Shown: piece after piece, positions 1 to 8,042 of the stretch
How positions within the stretch are numbered: position 1 is the stretch's first letter
How the letters are laid out: each line of letters starts with the position of its first letter
The notes under the pieces: model-generated
Database searches by the model: none
Told to the model about the DNA's origin: nothing
The model's input: only the letters and a program-made list of their open reading frames with translations
Program-made: the position numbers and the translations under genes
Assembly: GCA_964577955.1 (NCBI GenBank)
Contig: CAZOAZ010000030.1
Span: 13,843 to 77,842 of the forward strand
Reading direction: 5' to 3'
Source: CADEEX01 sp964577955
Lineage (GTDB): Bacteria; Acidobacteriota; Vicinamibacteria; Vicinamibacterales; CAVVIG01
DNA: 64,000 nucleotides

Positions 1-398
1 ATGATCGTCAGCTTGCGGGCCCCCAGCCGTCGCGCGTCCTCGATGACGGTGTCGAGCAGGCGCCGGCCGATGCCGCCGCCGCGCAGTTCGCGCGAGACCG
101 CCATCTTCGAGATCTCATAGACGCCGTCGCCGTGCGGCAGGAGCGCGCAGCAGCCGACGGCCCTTCGACTCCGCTCAGGGTGGCCTGAGCGATCATCGAC
201 GACCCCACGGTCGACGACCTCGACCATCCAGATCCGTCCGCCCGGCTCGAGGATCGCTTCACGCGGCCGATCGAGCAGGCGTCGATCGGCGGGCTCGACG
301 ACGAACCAGTGCTGGATCCATTCGAGATTGAGATCGCGGAACGCGGTCGCGTGGCGATCTTCGTAGGGAACGATCGCGAGTTCGATTACTTCGCCTCC
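1..398 (-). CDS. GNAT family N-acetyltransferase, C-terminus cut by window edge
   Basis: Read on the minus strand, this frame gives an N-terminal region with IVPYEDRH and FRDLNLEWIQ, then VGCCALLPHGDGVYEISKMAV and RELRGGGIGRRLLD. The last is the R-x-x-G-x-G acetyl-CoA pyrophosphate loop of GNAT motif A. These enzymes transfer an acetyl group from acetyl-CoA to an amine; the substrate cannot be told. The frame runs off the window before the final strands. I found no in-frame ATG, GTG or TTG near the expected N-terminus, which lies about where the upstream VOC gene stops (386-388), so the start is unresolved. About 11 residues (RSGHPERSRRA) interrupt the fold just before the VGCCALL strand; they come from a short repeat at 160-190. 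Family assignment is firm; the substrate is unknown. Confidence 0.75.
160..190. repeat. Short palindromic repeat inside the GNAT gene
   Basis: GCTCAGG and CCTGAGC (173-179 and 184-190) form a perfect 7-bp stem around GTGG, preceded by GCCCTTCGACTCC. The insert keeps the GNAT frame open and encodes the phrase SGHPERSRRA. It looks like a dispersed extragenic-palindrome unit that has landed in a coding region. No second copy was found in this window. Confidence 0.5.
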
Positions 399-853
399 AT
401 GATGAGCTCGATCTGATTGCCGTCCGGATCCTTGACGAATGCGAAGGCCAGGTTCATGACCGCATTGCGATTCGGCGGCCGCATCAAGGTGCCGCCGTTC
501 GCCTTCACCGCCTCGATCGCGTTGTCGAGGTCAGTCACCCGGAGAATGAGCGACGCCATGGCGCCGGACGGCGCGGTGGCGGGCCGCGTGTAGATCACGA
601 TCGGCGGCGTCGTGGCCCGTCGGGCCATCTCAGGAGTCTGGCCGAAGTTGAGCACGATTTCTTTCGTCGTCGCGGAGTTGACGGGCCGCGCGGTCTCGGA
701 CATCCCGAAGGCTTTCGCGTAGAACCCGGCAACGGCTTCAACGTCCGTGGCCAGCACGCGGACCCCCCACACCCGGGTGCCAGGGTCCTGCGCCAGCGCG
801 GTCGCGGCGAAGCTGAGAACCACCGCGCCGACCGCCAGTCTCACGTACTTCAT
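386..853 (-). CDS. Secreted VOC (glyoxalase/dioxygenase fold) protein
   Basis: 155 residues. The first 21 form a signal peptide ending in ATALA, so the product should be exported. The rest is a VOC domain: the opening strand VWGVRVLATDVEAVAGFYAKAFG, a second half SLILRVTDLDNAIEAVKANGG, and the closing KDPDGNQIELI, where the Glu usually binds metal. The usual first-strand His is a Val or Gly here, so metal binding may be incomplete. VOC proteins include glyoxalases, extradiol dioxygenases and antibiotic-binding proteins; nothing shows which applies. The gene ends where the GNAT frame begins and starts 16 bp after the sialidase-like gene stops, so these minus-strand genes are probably co-transcribed. 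Confidence 0.75.
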   Translation of the reverse strand: MKYVRLAVGAVVLSFAATALAQDPGTRVWGVRVLATDVEAVAGFYAKAFGMSETARPVNSATTKEIVLNFGQTPEMARRATTPPIVIYTRPATAPSGAMASLILRVTDLDNAIEAVKANGGTLMRPPNRNAVMNLAFAFVKDPDGNQIELIMEAK

Positions 854-869
854 ACGTCCTCCAATCGCT

Positions 870-1811
870 TCAACTGATTTTCACCCGGGCGAGGTAGATT
901 GCGGCCTTGCCTTCGTGCGAGGCGTAGTAGCTTATCCAGAGGAGATCCTCGTGCCACACCAGGCCGGGATATCCGGTATCGCCACCCGAAGGAAGTTCGA
1001 GCACCGGTTCGAAAACGCCGTCGAGCGTGAGCGGTCCAAGGAACGTTTTCACGCCGTTCAGGATGCAGCGCCCGCCGGCCCAGAGGTTGCCGTCTGGCAG
1101 CCGGATGAAATTTGGTCCGCCGATCCGGTGCGCCGTCTCGCGCCAGATCCATGTCGTGTACGGCGGATGGCTCCGGCCCATCCAGGCGAGGCGAGAGCCG
1201 GCATCGCGACGGACCAACGCGATCATCTCGCCGTCCGGCAGGCACCGCAGCGCGGTTTCGCTCGGCCAGCCCGGCACGGCGAAGGTCGTGATTTCCTCGA
1301 ACGTCCGGCCGTCCGGCGATGAGACGAGCGTGATCGTCCACTCGCCCTCGGGCGTCCGATAGGTGACGCCGTACGCCAGCCCGTCGCGCCACGTTACGCT
1401 CCACAGCCAGTCGCCTTCGTCGAGGATGCGCTCCGGCGCGCTCCACGCGCGGCCGTCGGACGAGAACGTCACGCGTGGCTGCCGGCCGCGGTATTCCTCG
1501 CCCTCGTAGACCGAGCCGCCCGCGACGATCATCAACCAATCGTCAGGTGTAATCGACAGCTTGGGGTCGCGCAGGTCGATCCCGGCCTCGGCGATGAGCG
1601 CGGCCGACGCCCAGTTCGCGCCGTCGGCGGAGGTCAAGACGCGGATGCAACCGTCGCCGCCAATGTGGTCGTGTGATTCGCGGAACGTGCAATACCAGCG
1701 ATCGCGCCAGCGGATCAGATCGGTGAAGGCGTTGTGTGTCCCCTCGTCCCAGATTCGTGCGACGTCGATGATCTGCTGCGCCACGTTCTTAATCATCCCT
1801 GTTTCAGACAT
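870..1811 (-). CDS. Sialidase-like (BNR/Asp-box) beta-propeller protein
   Basis: 313 residues from the ATG at 1811; an ATG at 1796 is an alternative. Three Asp-box-like motifs occur at the same point of successive blades: TSADGANW, FSSDGRAW and SSPDGRTF (consensus S-x-D-x-G-x-x-W). This is the signature of six-bladed sialidase and BNR propellers. No signal peptide is visible, so it may act in the cytoplasm. The neighbour at 2071-3600 is a MurQ/GCKR-like sugar-phosphate protein on the same strand, which hints at amino-sugar or glycan use. The catalytic Arg triad of true sialidases was not confirmed, so exo-alpha-sialidase is only a family-level label. Confidence 0.65.
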   Translation of the reverse strand: MSETGMIKNVAQQIIDVARIWDEGTHNAFTDLIRWRDRWYCTFRESHDHIGGDGCIRVLTSADGANWASAALIAEAGIDLRDPKLSITPDDWLMIVAGGSVYEGEEYRGRQPRVTFSSDGRAWSAPERILDEGDWLWSVTWRDGLAYGVTYRTPEGEWTITLVSSPDGRTFEEITTFAVPGWPSETALRCLPDGEMIALVRRDAGSRLAWMGRSHPPYTTWIWRETAHRIGGPNFIRLPDGNLWAGGRCILNGVKTFLGPLTLDGVFEPVLELPSGGDTGYPGLVWHEDLLWISYYASHEGKAAIYLARVKIS

Positions 1812-1821
1812 CCGGCGGCTA

Positions 1822-2022
1822 TCAGGGCCGCCGCTCGTTGAGCGGCACGGAACCTGCACGATCCTGCTCCAACGAGGTGAGGACATGAAGCAGGAGCCAC
1901 GCAACGACCGGAAGCAGGAACAGATTGAGCAACACAGTCTCCCGGGCATGAATCAGGCCGGGAAAGGGCCGGACACGTGCGACGACAAGCCTGCCGCGAA
2001 TCGCGCTGACAAAGACGAGCAC
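1822..2022 (-). CDS. Possible small membrane protein
   Basis: 66 residues from a GTG at 2022. The frame is open upstream to just after the stop of the SIS gene (2071) and may start a little earlier. Two hydrophobic stretches are present, LVFVSAIRG near the N-terminus and VLLNLFLLPVVAWLLLHVL in the middle; the second is a convincing transmembrane helix. It fills the gap between two same-strand genes. I do not recognise a family, and with no clear ribosome binding site it may not be expressed. Confidence 0.35.
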   Translation of the reverse strand: MLVFVSAIRGRLVVARVRPFPGLIHARETVLLNLFLLPVVAWLLLHVLTSLEQDRAGSVPLNERRP

Positions 2023-2070
2023 GCTCCCGATTCGAAGGAAGAGCCGCGCCCGGCTCGGCGGTGAACTCGC

Positions 2071-3600
2071 CTACGTCGTCGACAGGCTCTCGACGACGCG
2101 CATGACGACGGGTTCGTCAGCGGCGATCACGGCGCGCTGGCGGAAGAGCTCGAAGACCACCGTCTCGTACGAGCATTCGATGCCGCGATCGGAAAGCAGG
2201 TGGCGCGCGTACCTGGTCGCGCGATCGATCAGCTTGCCGTTGGTCGGCGACACCCACGTCATGATGTTGCGTTCGTAGCGCCCGAGCCGTCCCATCACCA
2301 GCGTGCTGTGCTGGTTGAGCAGCATCTTCAACAGCGTGTGACGCTCGAGCGCGCTCCATGAGGGCGGGACCGCGAATTCCCGTTCGATGCCGCGAAACTC
2401 GAACACCATGCCGGGTGCCGCGATGCGAAAGGTTTCCTGGCTCGCGCCGCGGAGTTGCCGGTCGCGAAACAATCGCGCGCCGGCGCCGAAATCAAACGCC
2501 TCGACATAGCTCCGCGTGGTTCGCGGATCAACCTCGGGCCATTCAAGCGCGCGCGGTGCCCGCCCGAGCAGCGTTCGCCAGGCCTCGTCCGCGGACGCCG
2601 CCGACGGGAGCGTCACGTAGCTCAAACTCGAAGGGCGCGCCGGTTCGTCCCCGAGCGCGTGCGACATCGACGGCAGGCTGAAGGTCGGCGCCCGTTCCGT
2701 CGTGTCGGTGAACACTGTGATCGGACAGGTCTCGACGGAGTAGAGCACGAATCCGCGGTTTGCGTAGACCTCGGCTTCCCGTTCGGTGAACGGCTGAAGA
2801 TGCGACGCGAGGCCGGTTTCCAAGCGGTCAGCCATCGCCGCGACCCGCGCGGCGATCGTGGCCGCATCATGCGGCGTCAGCAGGGCATAGCCGACGGCGA
2901 GCTGCAGAACCGTGCTTGCCTGCAGCCGCGTGCTGCCAGAGAGCGCCATCGGACCGACGGTGAGGTTCACGGTCCGCACGCGCGGCTCTTCGAGAATCCG
3001 GCGCGACCGCGGAATGCTGACGAGCGCGTCGTCCGGATTGCAGTAGAGGAAATACGGCGGCCGGCGCGAGAGGTGGACCGCTTCCTCGACCGCGCCGAGC
3101 ACATAAGGCGTTTCGCCGCCTTCGCTGCATGCGACGAGACAATCGCCCTCTGCGAAGCCGAGATCGCGCAAGTGCCGCGCGCCGTAGGCCGGATGATCCT
3201 CAAAGCGTTCGAGCGAGTGGACGAGTGCCACATCGCCGCCGGCCATGAACGCGCACACGCGATCGTCGTCGGCGCCGTGGGCCTCCCGCCACAGCGACTC
3301 GAGCAGGAGCGCCAGCCGTCCGGTTGCGCCGCAGCCGCACAGGAACACGCGTCCGCCGTGCGCCAGCGTCGAGCGGAGGTCGGCGCCGAGCGCGGCAATC
3401 GACGGCGCCGCGCCCGCGAGCGTCATCAGTGCGCCATGATCGATGGCGGTCAGCACCTCGTACGCACGCGGCAGATCGCGCGCGGCCCAGTCCGACAATT
3501 CGGTTGTCAGCCGGTGTCGCCCCTCAGTGACCAGGTGGCCGAGCTGATAGAGATGCGCGACGGTCAGAAACGCCCGCGCTTCGTCGTCGGTGGCCGACAT
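2071..3600 (-). CDS. MurQ/GCKR-like protein with two SIS domains
   Basis: 509 residues, about 200 longer than MurQ and closer to the double-SIS layout of glucokinase regulatory protein. The first SIS domain has the MurQ-type series GRVFLCGCGATGRL, FMAGGDVALVHSLERFED, CSEGGETPYVLGAVEEA and MALSGSTRLQASTVLQ; the Gly-rich and Ser/Thr loops bind a sugar phosphate. A second SIS-like half follows from about residue 290. MurQ cleaves the lactyl ether of N-acetylmuramic acid 6-phosphate during wall recycling, but this protein could equally be a sugar-phosphate sensor or isomerase. It is the first gene of a minus-strand group that includes a sialidase-like protein. Only 62 bp separate it from the divergent FkbM gene. 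Confidence 0.75.
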   Translation of the reverse strand: MSATDDEARAFLTVAHLYQLGHLVTEGRHRLTTELSDWAARDLPRAYEVLTAIDHGALMTLAGAAPSIAALGADLRSTLAHGGRVFLCGCGATGRLALLLESLWREAHGADDDRVCAFMAGGDVALVHSLERFEDHPAYGARHLRDLGFAEGDCLVACSEGGETPYVLGAVEEAVHLSRRPPYFLYCNPDDALVSIPRSRRILEEPRVRTVNLTVGPMALSGSTRLQASTVLQLAVGYALLTPHDAATIAARVAAMADRLETGLASHLQPFTEREAEVYANRGFVLYSVETCPITVFTDTTERAPTFSLPSMSHALGDEPARPSSLSYVTLPSAASADEAWRTLLGRAPRALEWPEVDPRTTRSYVEAFDFGAGARLFRDRQLRGASQETFRIAAPGMVFEFRGIEREFAVPPSWSALERHTLLKMLLNQHSTLVMGRLGRYERNIMTWVSPTNGKLIDRATRYARHLLSDRGIECSYETVVFELFRQRAVIAADEPVVMRVVESLSTT

Positions 3601-3634
3601 GGTCTGGGCATGATGGCACAGCCAACTGTTTTGC

Positions 3635-3644
3635 TTGGGCCCAA
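3635..3644. promoter_or_regulatory. 10-bp palindrome between divergent genes
   Basis: TTGGGCCCAA is a perfect palindrome placed midway in the 62-bp gap between the SIS gene (minus) and the FkbM gene (plus). Its position suits an operator shared by divergent promoters, but at this length chance is possible. Confidence 0.2.
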
Positions 3645-3662
3645 ATAAACCGAAGACCAGAG

Positions 3663-4454
3663 GTGGTTCTGCGCCACAATCCGACCGTGAATGTCATCGT
3701 CCTGTTCTACAGGACGTTTCCGCGCGTCGCGTTCTGGATGGCCCGGCTGACGCGGGCCAACTATGAGCTGGAAATGACGCTGCTGGATGTGCTGTGCGAG
3801 CCCGGAGCCTTGAGCATCGATGTCGGCGCCAAGGTCGGCATGTACACGTATCGCATTGTCAGGCACTCAAAAGCGGTGTGGGCCTTCGAGCCGATTCCAG
3901 AACTCGCCAATCTGCTGCGCAAACAATTTGGACGAACGGTGCGCATCGAGAACGTCGCTCTTTCGGATTGCGCCGGAACGGCCACGTTGCGCATTCCCTT
4001 TACGCCGCAACGCACGCCCAAATACGGGCTGTCGACGATTGATCAACACAACACGCTGGACTCCCCGCACGTGGCGACCATTCGCGAAGTCGAAGTCGCG
4101 GTCAGACGGCTGGATGACTTTCACATCGCCAACATCGGTTTCATGAAGATCGATGTCGAAGGTCATGAGCTCGCCGTCGTGCATGGGGCTCGCGAGTCAT
4201 TGCTGGAATGTCATCCCACGCTCCTGATCGAAGCCAACGACAAATATCATCCCGGCGCGGTGCAAGAGTTGCGAACGTATCTGGAAGGATTGGATTACGA
4301 AGGTCATTTCGTTCACGACGGGCGGCTGAATCCGCTGCGCGACGTGGACACGCCGTTCCATGATCGAGGGATTGAGAACTTCGTGTTCATCGCGAACTCC
4401 AACGTCGGGATGAAGGAAAAGATCTTCTCACGGCTGCGTTCGCTGGCGTCTTGA
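3663..4454 (+). CDS. FkbM family methyltransferase
   Basis: 263 residues from a GTG at 3663; a GTG at 3687 would drop eight residues and either could be right. The SAM-binding motif I reads SIDVGAKVGMYT, followed by VWAFEPIPELANLL (motif II acidic residue). GFMKIDVEGHELAVVHGA is the hallmark post-I motif of the FkbM family. These enzymes O-methylate sugars or polyketide/peptide natural products in the cytoplasm. There is no signal peptide and no adjacent glycan or natural-product operon, so the substrate is unknown. The gene is divergent from the SIS gene and convergent with the hypothetical gene at 4516-5160. Confidence 0.85.
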   Translation: MVLRHNPTVNVIVLFYRTFPRVAFWMARLTRANYELEMTLLDVLCEPGALSIDVGAKVGMYTYRIVRHSKAVWAFEPIPELANLLRKQFGRTVRIENVALSDCAGTATLRIPFTPQRTPKYGLSTIDQHNTLDSPHVATIREVEVAVRRLDDFHIANIGFMKIDVEGHELAVVHGARESLLECHPTLLIEANDKYHPGAVQELRTYLEGLDYEGHFVHDGRLNPLRDVDTPFHDRGIENFVFIANSNVGMKEKIFSRLRSLAS

Positions 4455-4515
4455 GGCGGATCGCGTTCGAGCCATGAAGCCGGGTGGGCATGGATGGATT
4501 GGCGTCGAGCTCTGA

Positions 4516-5160
4516 TCACTGAACGGCGATCGGTGCGAGGCAGTCGGACTCCTGGACCCGGATTGGATACCACGAGTCAAAATTGGCATCGGTCGAGGCG
4601 ACGAGCACAACGGGTGACAGCGCCAGCGGATCGAATGCGGCGTCAGCCGGTGACGCGGACGCCCGCGTCCGGACCCGCTGCCGAAACTCCTGAAACGTGG
4701 GGAAGTCGAACACCGCGGCGAACATCTGTCGCGTGACGCCCGGCTCGCTGATACGCCTGGAGACGAGACAGCGTGGGGCCGGCGGCCTCGATTCGAGTCC
4801 CATCTCGCGCGCCAGCGCGAGCAGCGCGTCAGGAGTGGCGCTGCCCGACAGCGCGCGGTCGAACTCGCTGCGCAGCAGGAGCGGCATCGCGGCGGGCGTG
4901 GGTCCGGTCAGAGACTCCGACATCCTGGAGAAGACCTGGCTGAAGAGATCCTTGACCATCGCTGGCGGCGGTCGCAGGACCAGGAGCGCGCCGGAAGGCG
5001 ATGACGGCGCCTCGAGCGCCAGCGTCCACGGCGTCGTGGCACTCGACGCGACCGTGTACGCCGTCGATTGGACGTTCTGCGCAGAGCGAACGAACAGCCA
5101 TCCCAACCCCGCGATCGCGACGGCGCCCAGGACGATCTTGATGAGGACAGTTCGCGACAT
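4516..5160 (-). CDS. Membrane-anchored hypothetical protein
   Basis: 214 residues. A single N-terminal transmembrane helix (about residues 7-25, IKIVLGAVAIAGLGWLF) is followed by a soluble domain that probably faces the periplasm. I recognise no family or catalytic motif. It contains several hydrophobic helices (PDALLALAREMGL, FPTFQEFRQRV) and a C-terminal DSWYPIRVQESDC segment. It lies downstream of the NHL-repeat lipoprotein gene but is separated from it by a hairpin with a T-tract, so it is probably a separate transcript. Confidence 0.6.
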   Translation of the reverse strand: MSRTVLIKIVLGAVAIAGLGWLFVRSAQNVQSTAYTVASSATTPWTLALEAPSSPSGALLVLRPPPAMVKDLFSQVFSRMSESLTGPTPAAMPLLLRSEFDRALSGSATPDALLALAREMGLESRPPAPRCLVSRRISEPGVTRQMFAAVFDFPTFQEFRQRVRTRASASPADAAFDPLALSPVVLVASTDANFDSWYPIRVQESDCLAPIAVQ

Positions 5161-5182
5161 ACGCAGTCACCTTGCTGAAACG

Positions 5183-5217
5183 AAAAACGCCCGCCCGACA
5201 GGATGTCGAGCGGGCGT
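5183..5217 (-). terminator. Rho-independent terminator after the NHL gene
   Basis: ACGCCCGC (5187-5194) pairs with GCGGGCGT (5210-5217). On the minus strand the stem is followed by TTTTT (5183-5187), giving a G+C-rich hairpin plus U-tract 55-90 bp after the NHL-repeat stop codon. Confidence 0.65.
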
Positions 5218-5231
5218 CAGAGGAACTCTGA

Positions 5232-5251
5232 GCTCCGGCTAAAGCCGGAGC
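5232..5251. repeat. CCGGCTAAAGCCGG-type hairpin repeat, copy 1
   Basis: GCTCCGGCT-AA-AGCCGGAGC is a perfect 9-bp stem with a 2-nt loop in the spacer downstream of the NHL gene. Related units lie at 24969-24985 and 50148-50163, so this is a dispersed short palindrome family. It may also stabilise the NHL mRNA 3' end. Confidence 0.6.
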
Positions 5252-5272
5252 CCACAACGGTGACGTGACGGT

Positions 5273-6562
5273 CTACTGCTTAGCCTTGCCACCGGGCCAG
5301 AGCACGCCCTGGCTCTTCTCGCCTTCGGCGCCCGCCGGAACCTTGCCCATCCCCTTGTAGATGAAGCGCTGGAGACGCGAACCCTCGTAGGTTTCCGTCG
5401 TGTAGATGTTGCCCTTGCTGTCCACGGCGATGCTGTGGACCGCGAAGAACGAACCCGGCTGACGGCCGCCGTCGCCGAACGCGGTCAGCACCTTCATCGT
5501 CTTGCGCTCGATGATGTAGACCTTCATGTTCTGACCGTCGGCCAGATACAGGAAGCGCTGTTCCGGATCCGGCGAGAAGTCGATGTCCCAGGTCGATCCC
5601 TGCGACAGCGTGCGCGAGGCGATGATGTGCTCGCTGACGAACTTGCCGTCCTTCTGGAAGATCTGGATGCGGTCGGCGTTGCGATCGCAGACGTAGACCA
5701 GGCCGTCCTTCGAAATCTCGGAGCAGTGCACCGGGCCGCGGAACGTCTTCTGCGATTCTTCGCCAGCCGTGTAGCGCGGCAGATCGCCGTCGTCCGGCTT
5801 GTTGCCGAAGGCGCCCCAGAAGCGCTTGATCTTGCCGGTGTCGGTATCGACGACCGCGACGCGGCGGTTGAAGTAGCCGTCGGCGATGTACGCCTCCTTG
5901 GCGGGACCGTCGATGCCGATCTTCGCGACGCGACCGAAGCTCTCCGGATCGCTGCTGTTGCGCGTGTAGACCGGGTTGCCCTCCTTCGAGGTGCCGGTCT
6001 TGCGCGCGTCGGGCTTGCCGTACTGCGCCAGGAACTTGCCGTCCTTGGTGAACTTCAGCAGGTGGGAGTCGCCCGGACCGTTGCCGCCGATCCACACGTT
6101 GTCCTGGTGATCGATCGTGATGCCGTGGTTGGACGAGGGCCACTTGTAGTCGCCGGTCTCGCTGCCGATGCCGCCCCAGCTCTTGAGGAGCTTGCCGTCC
6201 TGATTGAAGGCGAGCACCGGGGGCGCGATCGCGCAGCACTCGCTTAGCGGTGGATTCTGTATCGCGCCGACTTCAGTCGTCGCCACGAACTGATCCGGCG
6301 TGTTGCGCTGGATGATCCAGACGGTGTCCGTCGAGTCGACGTCGACACCGATCGTCGGCCCGATCAACCAGTGATTGGGCAACGGCTTCGGGAAGAACGG
6401 ATCGACTTCGAAGATCGGCACCATATCCGGCGTCGAGTACGGGAGGCTCATGTTCGCGCCGCTGCTACTCGATTCGGTCGTCGCCGCAGGCTGTGGGGCC
6501 GCACACGCGACGGTCAGTCCGAGCAGTGCTGCTCCGACCACGATATTGACTGTCCGATTCAT
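5273..6562 (-). CDS. NHL-repeat beta-propeller lipoprotein
   Basis: 429 residues. The N-terminus is a lipoprotein signal (GLTVAC, Cys at about 20), so the protein is anchored to a membrane. The body repeats the NHL pattern: DGKLLKSWGGIG with NHGITIDHQDNVWIG, DGKFLAQYGKP, VYVCDRNADRIQIFQKDGKF and VHSIAVDSKGNIYTTE. This predicts a six-bladed propeller similar to the C-terminal lyase domain of peptidylglycine alpha-amidating enzymes, though many relatives only bind ligands. The stop is followed by a hairpin terminator. The start codon lies 77 bp from the divergent HupE-like gene, so their promoters share this gap. Confidence 0.75.
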   Translation of the reverse strand: MNRTVNIVVGAALLGLTVACAAPQPAATTESSSSGANMSLPYSTPDMVPIFEVDPFFPKPLPNHWLIGPTIGVDVDSTDTVWIIQRNTPDQFVATTEVGAIQNPPLSECCAIAPPVLAFNQDGKLLKSWGGIGSETGDYKWPSSNHGITIDHQDNVWIGGNGPGDSHLLKFTKDGKFLAQYGKPDARKTGTSKEGNPVYTRNSSDPESFGRVAKIGIDGPAKEAYIADGYFNRRVAVVDTDTGKIKRFWGAFGNKPDDGDLPRYTAGEESQKTFRGPVHCSEISKDGLVYVCDRNADRIQIFQKDGKFVSEHIIASRTLSQGSTWDIDFSPDPEQRFLYLADGQNMKVYIIERKTMKVLTAFGDGGRQPGSFFAVHSIAVDSKGNIYTTETYEGSRLQRFIYKGMGKVPAGAEGEKSQGVLWPGGKAKQ

Positions 6563-6618
6563 TCGTCGTTCCTCCTCGAAGATGCGTCAAAACGCCGCAG
6601 ATGACGATGGGCGGAAAG

Positions 6619-6624
6619 TATAAT
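6619..6624 (+). promoter_or_regulatory. Likely -10 box for the HupE-like gene
   Basis: A perfect TATAAT stands out in G+C-rich surroundings, 15 bp before the ATG at 6640. Transcription would start near 6631, giving a leader of about nine bases or fewer. No good -35 match is seen 17 bp upstream. Confidence 0.45.
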
Positions 6625-6639
6625 GGCGACCCCTTCCCG

Positions 6640-7947
6640 ATGTACCGGATTTCGCAAGTTCTTTTTGTCGTTTTTCTGACCGTTTTCGCCGCCTCTTCGG
6701 TTGCGAGCGGCCATGACGTGCCGAACGAAGTCGTCGTCCGGGTGCTGGTGAAGCCGCAGGGCAACCGCCTCCGGGTGCTCGTCCGCGCGCCGCTCGTCGC
6801 CCTCCAGGATGTGGACTTCCCGCAGCGCGGTCCGGGGTACCTCAATATTCCCGATGCCGACCCGACCCTCCGGCAGGCGGTGACGGGGTGGATCGCCCAC
6901 GAAATCGACGTTTACGAGGGCGACCGGCGGCTGGACGGGCAGCAGTTGACCGCGGTCATGGCCTCGTTCCCGTCGGACCGTTCGTTCGACAGTTACGACC
7001 AGGCGCTGGCCCACGTCCTGGGACCCAGACTGCCGGACGACACCGAGATTGTCTGGCAGCAGGTCGTCCTCGACACCCTCTTCGAGTACCCGATCCAGTC
7101 GGAGGGCTCGGATTTCGCCATCGACGCGAAACTGGCCCGGCTCGGGCAGCGGACCCGCACCGTGCTCCGCGTCGAGCTGCCGAACGGGACCGTGCGGACG
7201 TTCGACTATCGCGGCAATCCGGGCCTGGTCCGGCTCGATCCCGGCTTCATCGATGCGACGGCCCGGTTCCTCAGACTGGGGTTCCAGCACATCGTCGACG
7301 GCCTGGATCACCTGTTTTTTCTCGCCTGCCTGGTCATTCCGATCCGCAGGCTGCGGCCGCTCGTGGCCATCGTGACCTCGTTCACGATCGCGCATGTCAT
7401 CGCGCTCATCGCCTCGACGCTCGGCGTTCAGCCGAATGCCCTCTGGTTCCCACCGCTGGTGGATACGTTTGTCGCGGTGTCCATCCTGTACATGGCGGGC
7501 GAGACGATTCTGGGCGCGCCGCCGAAGCGCCGCTGGCTGCTGGCCTTTGTCTTCGGCCTGGCCCATGGCTTCAGTCTGGCGCTCGGTCTGGGCGAGACGC
7601 TCCAGTTCGCGGGGCGTCACGTCATCGGCTCGCTCCTCGTCCTCAACCTCGGCGTCGAGCTCGCGCAGCTGCTGGTCGTGACACTGTTCGTCGGTCTGCT
7701 GACCGTCGTGCTGAAGGCCTATCGGCAGACGGTCGCCGAGCGCCTGGTGGCGATCCTGCTGTCGGCGGTCGTGGCGCACACGGCGTGGCACTGGATGGTG
7801 GCCAGCGGCAGTTTGCTGCTGGCCTACGATCTCCGGGCCTCACTGCCGGAGCTCGATGGCCCGGTCCTGACGCGCTGGGGTTTGCTGACGCTGATCCTTG
7901 TGCTACTGACGTGGCTCATGTCCAAGTCATCGATGATTGATGAATGA
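6640..7947 (+). CDS. HupE/UreJ-family membrane protein with N-terminal periplasmic domain
   Basis: 435 residues. A signal peptide (cut near VASG-HDVP) is followed by a domain of about 200 residues rich in beta strands. From about residue 215 there are six to seven transmembrane helices with the HupE/UreJ pattern: GFQHIVDGLDHLFFL, TSFTIAHVIAL, FGLAHGFSLALGL and HTAWHWMVASG. HupE and UreJ proteins are linked to nickel or other metal uptake for hydrogenase and urease, and the conserved His and Asp in FQHIxDGxDH and AHG are probable metal ligands. No hydrogenase or urease gene is near. ATG 6640 is chosen because the earlier in-frame ATG at 6601 lies upstream of the TATAAT box. A PCu(A)C-like gene follows after about 95 bp. 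Confidence 0.8.
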   Translation: MYRISQVLFVVFLTVFAASSVASGHDVPNEVVVRVLVKPQGNRLRVLVRAPLVALQDVDFPQRGPGYLNIPDADPTLRQAVTGWIAHEIDVYEGDRRLDGQQLTAVMASFPSDRSFDSYDQALAHVLGPRLPDDTEIVWQQVVLDTLFEYPIQSEGSDFAIDAKLARLGQRTRTVLRVELPNGTVRTFDYRGNPGLVRLDPGFIDATARFLRLGFQHIVDGLDHLFFLACLVIPIRRLRPLVAIVTSFTIAHVIALIASTLGVQPNALWFPPLVDTFVAVSILYMAGETILGAPPKRRWLLAFVFGLAHGFSLALGLGETLQFAGRHVIGSLLVLNLGVELAQLLVVTLFVGLLTVVLKAYRQTVAERLVAILLSAVVAHTAWHWMVASGSLLLAYDLRASLPELDGPVLTRWGLLTLILVLLTWLMSKSSMIDE

Positions 7948-8015
7948 TGAATGATGATTTGGAGGCCAATGAGCAAATCGAATCATCAATCATCAATCAT
8001 CAATCATCAATCATC
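7931..8015. repeat. Heptanucleotide repeat forming an inverted repeat
   Basis: From 7981 to 8015 the unit AATCATC is repeated five times in tandem. Just upstream (7931-7960) the complementary phase GATGAATGATGA repeats around the stop of the HupE-like gene. The two tracts could pair into a long A+T-rich stem between the HupE-like and PCu(A)C-like genes. The unit is too short and spacerless for a CRISPR. Confidence 0.7.
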
Positions 8016-8042
8016 ATTTCATCGATGGACAGCGGAGGCGTG

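Noticed and set aside
1561..2064. A 167-codon plus-strand frame opposite the sialidase-like gene
   Set aside because: Antisense to a supported gene and without a recognisable domain; the minus-strand membrane peptide at 1822-2022 is the better reading.
7981..8015. AATCATC tandem repeats as a CRISPR array
   Set aside because: The unit is seven bases with no spacers, and no cas gene is near.
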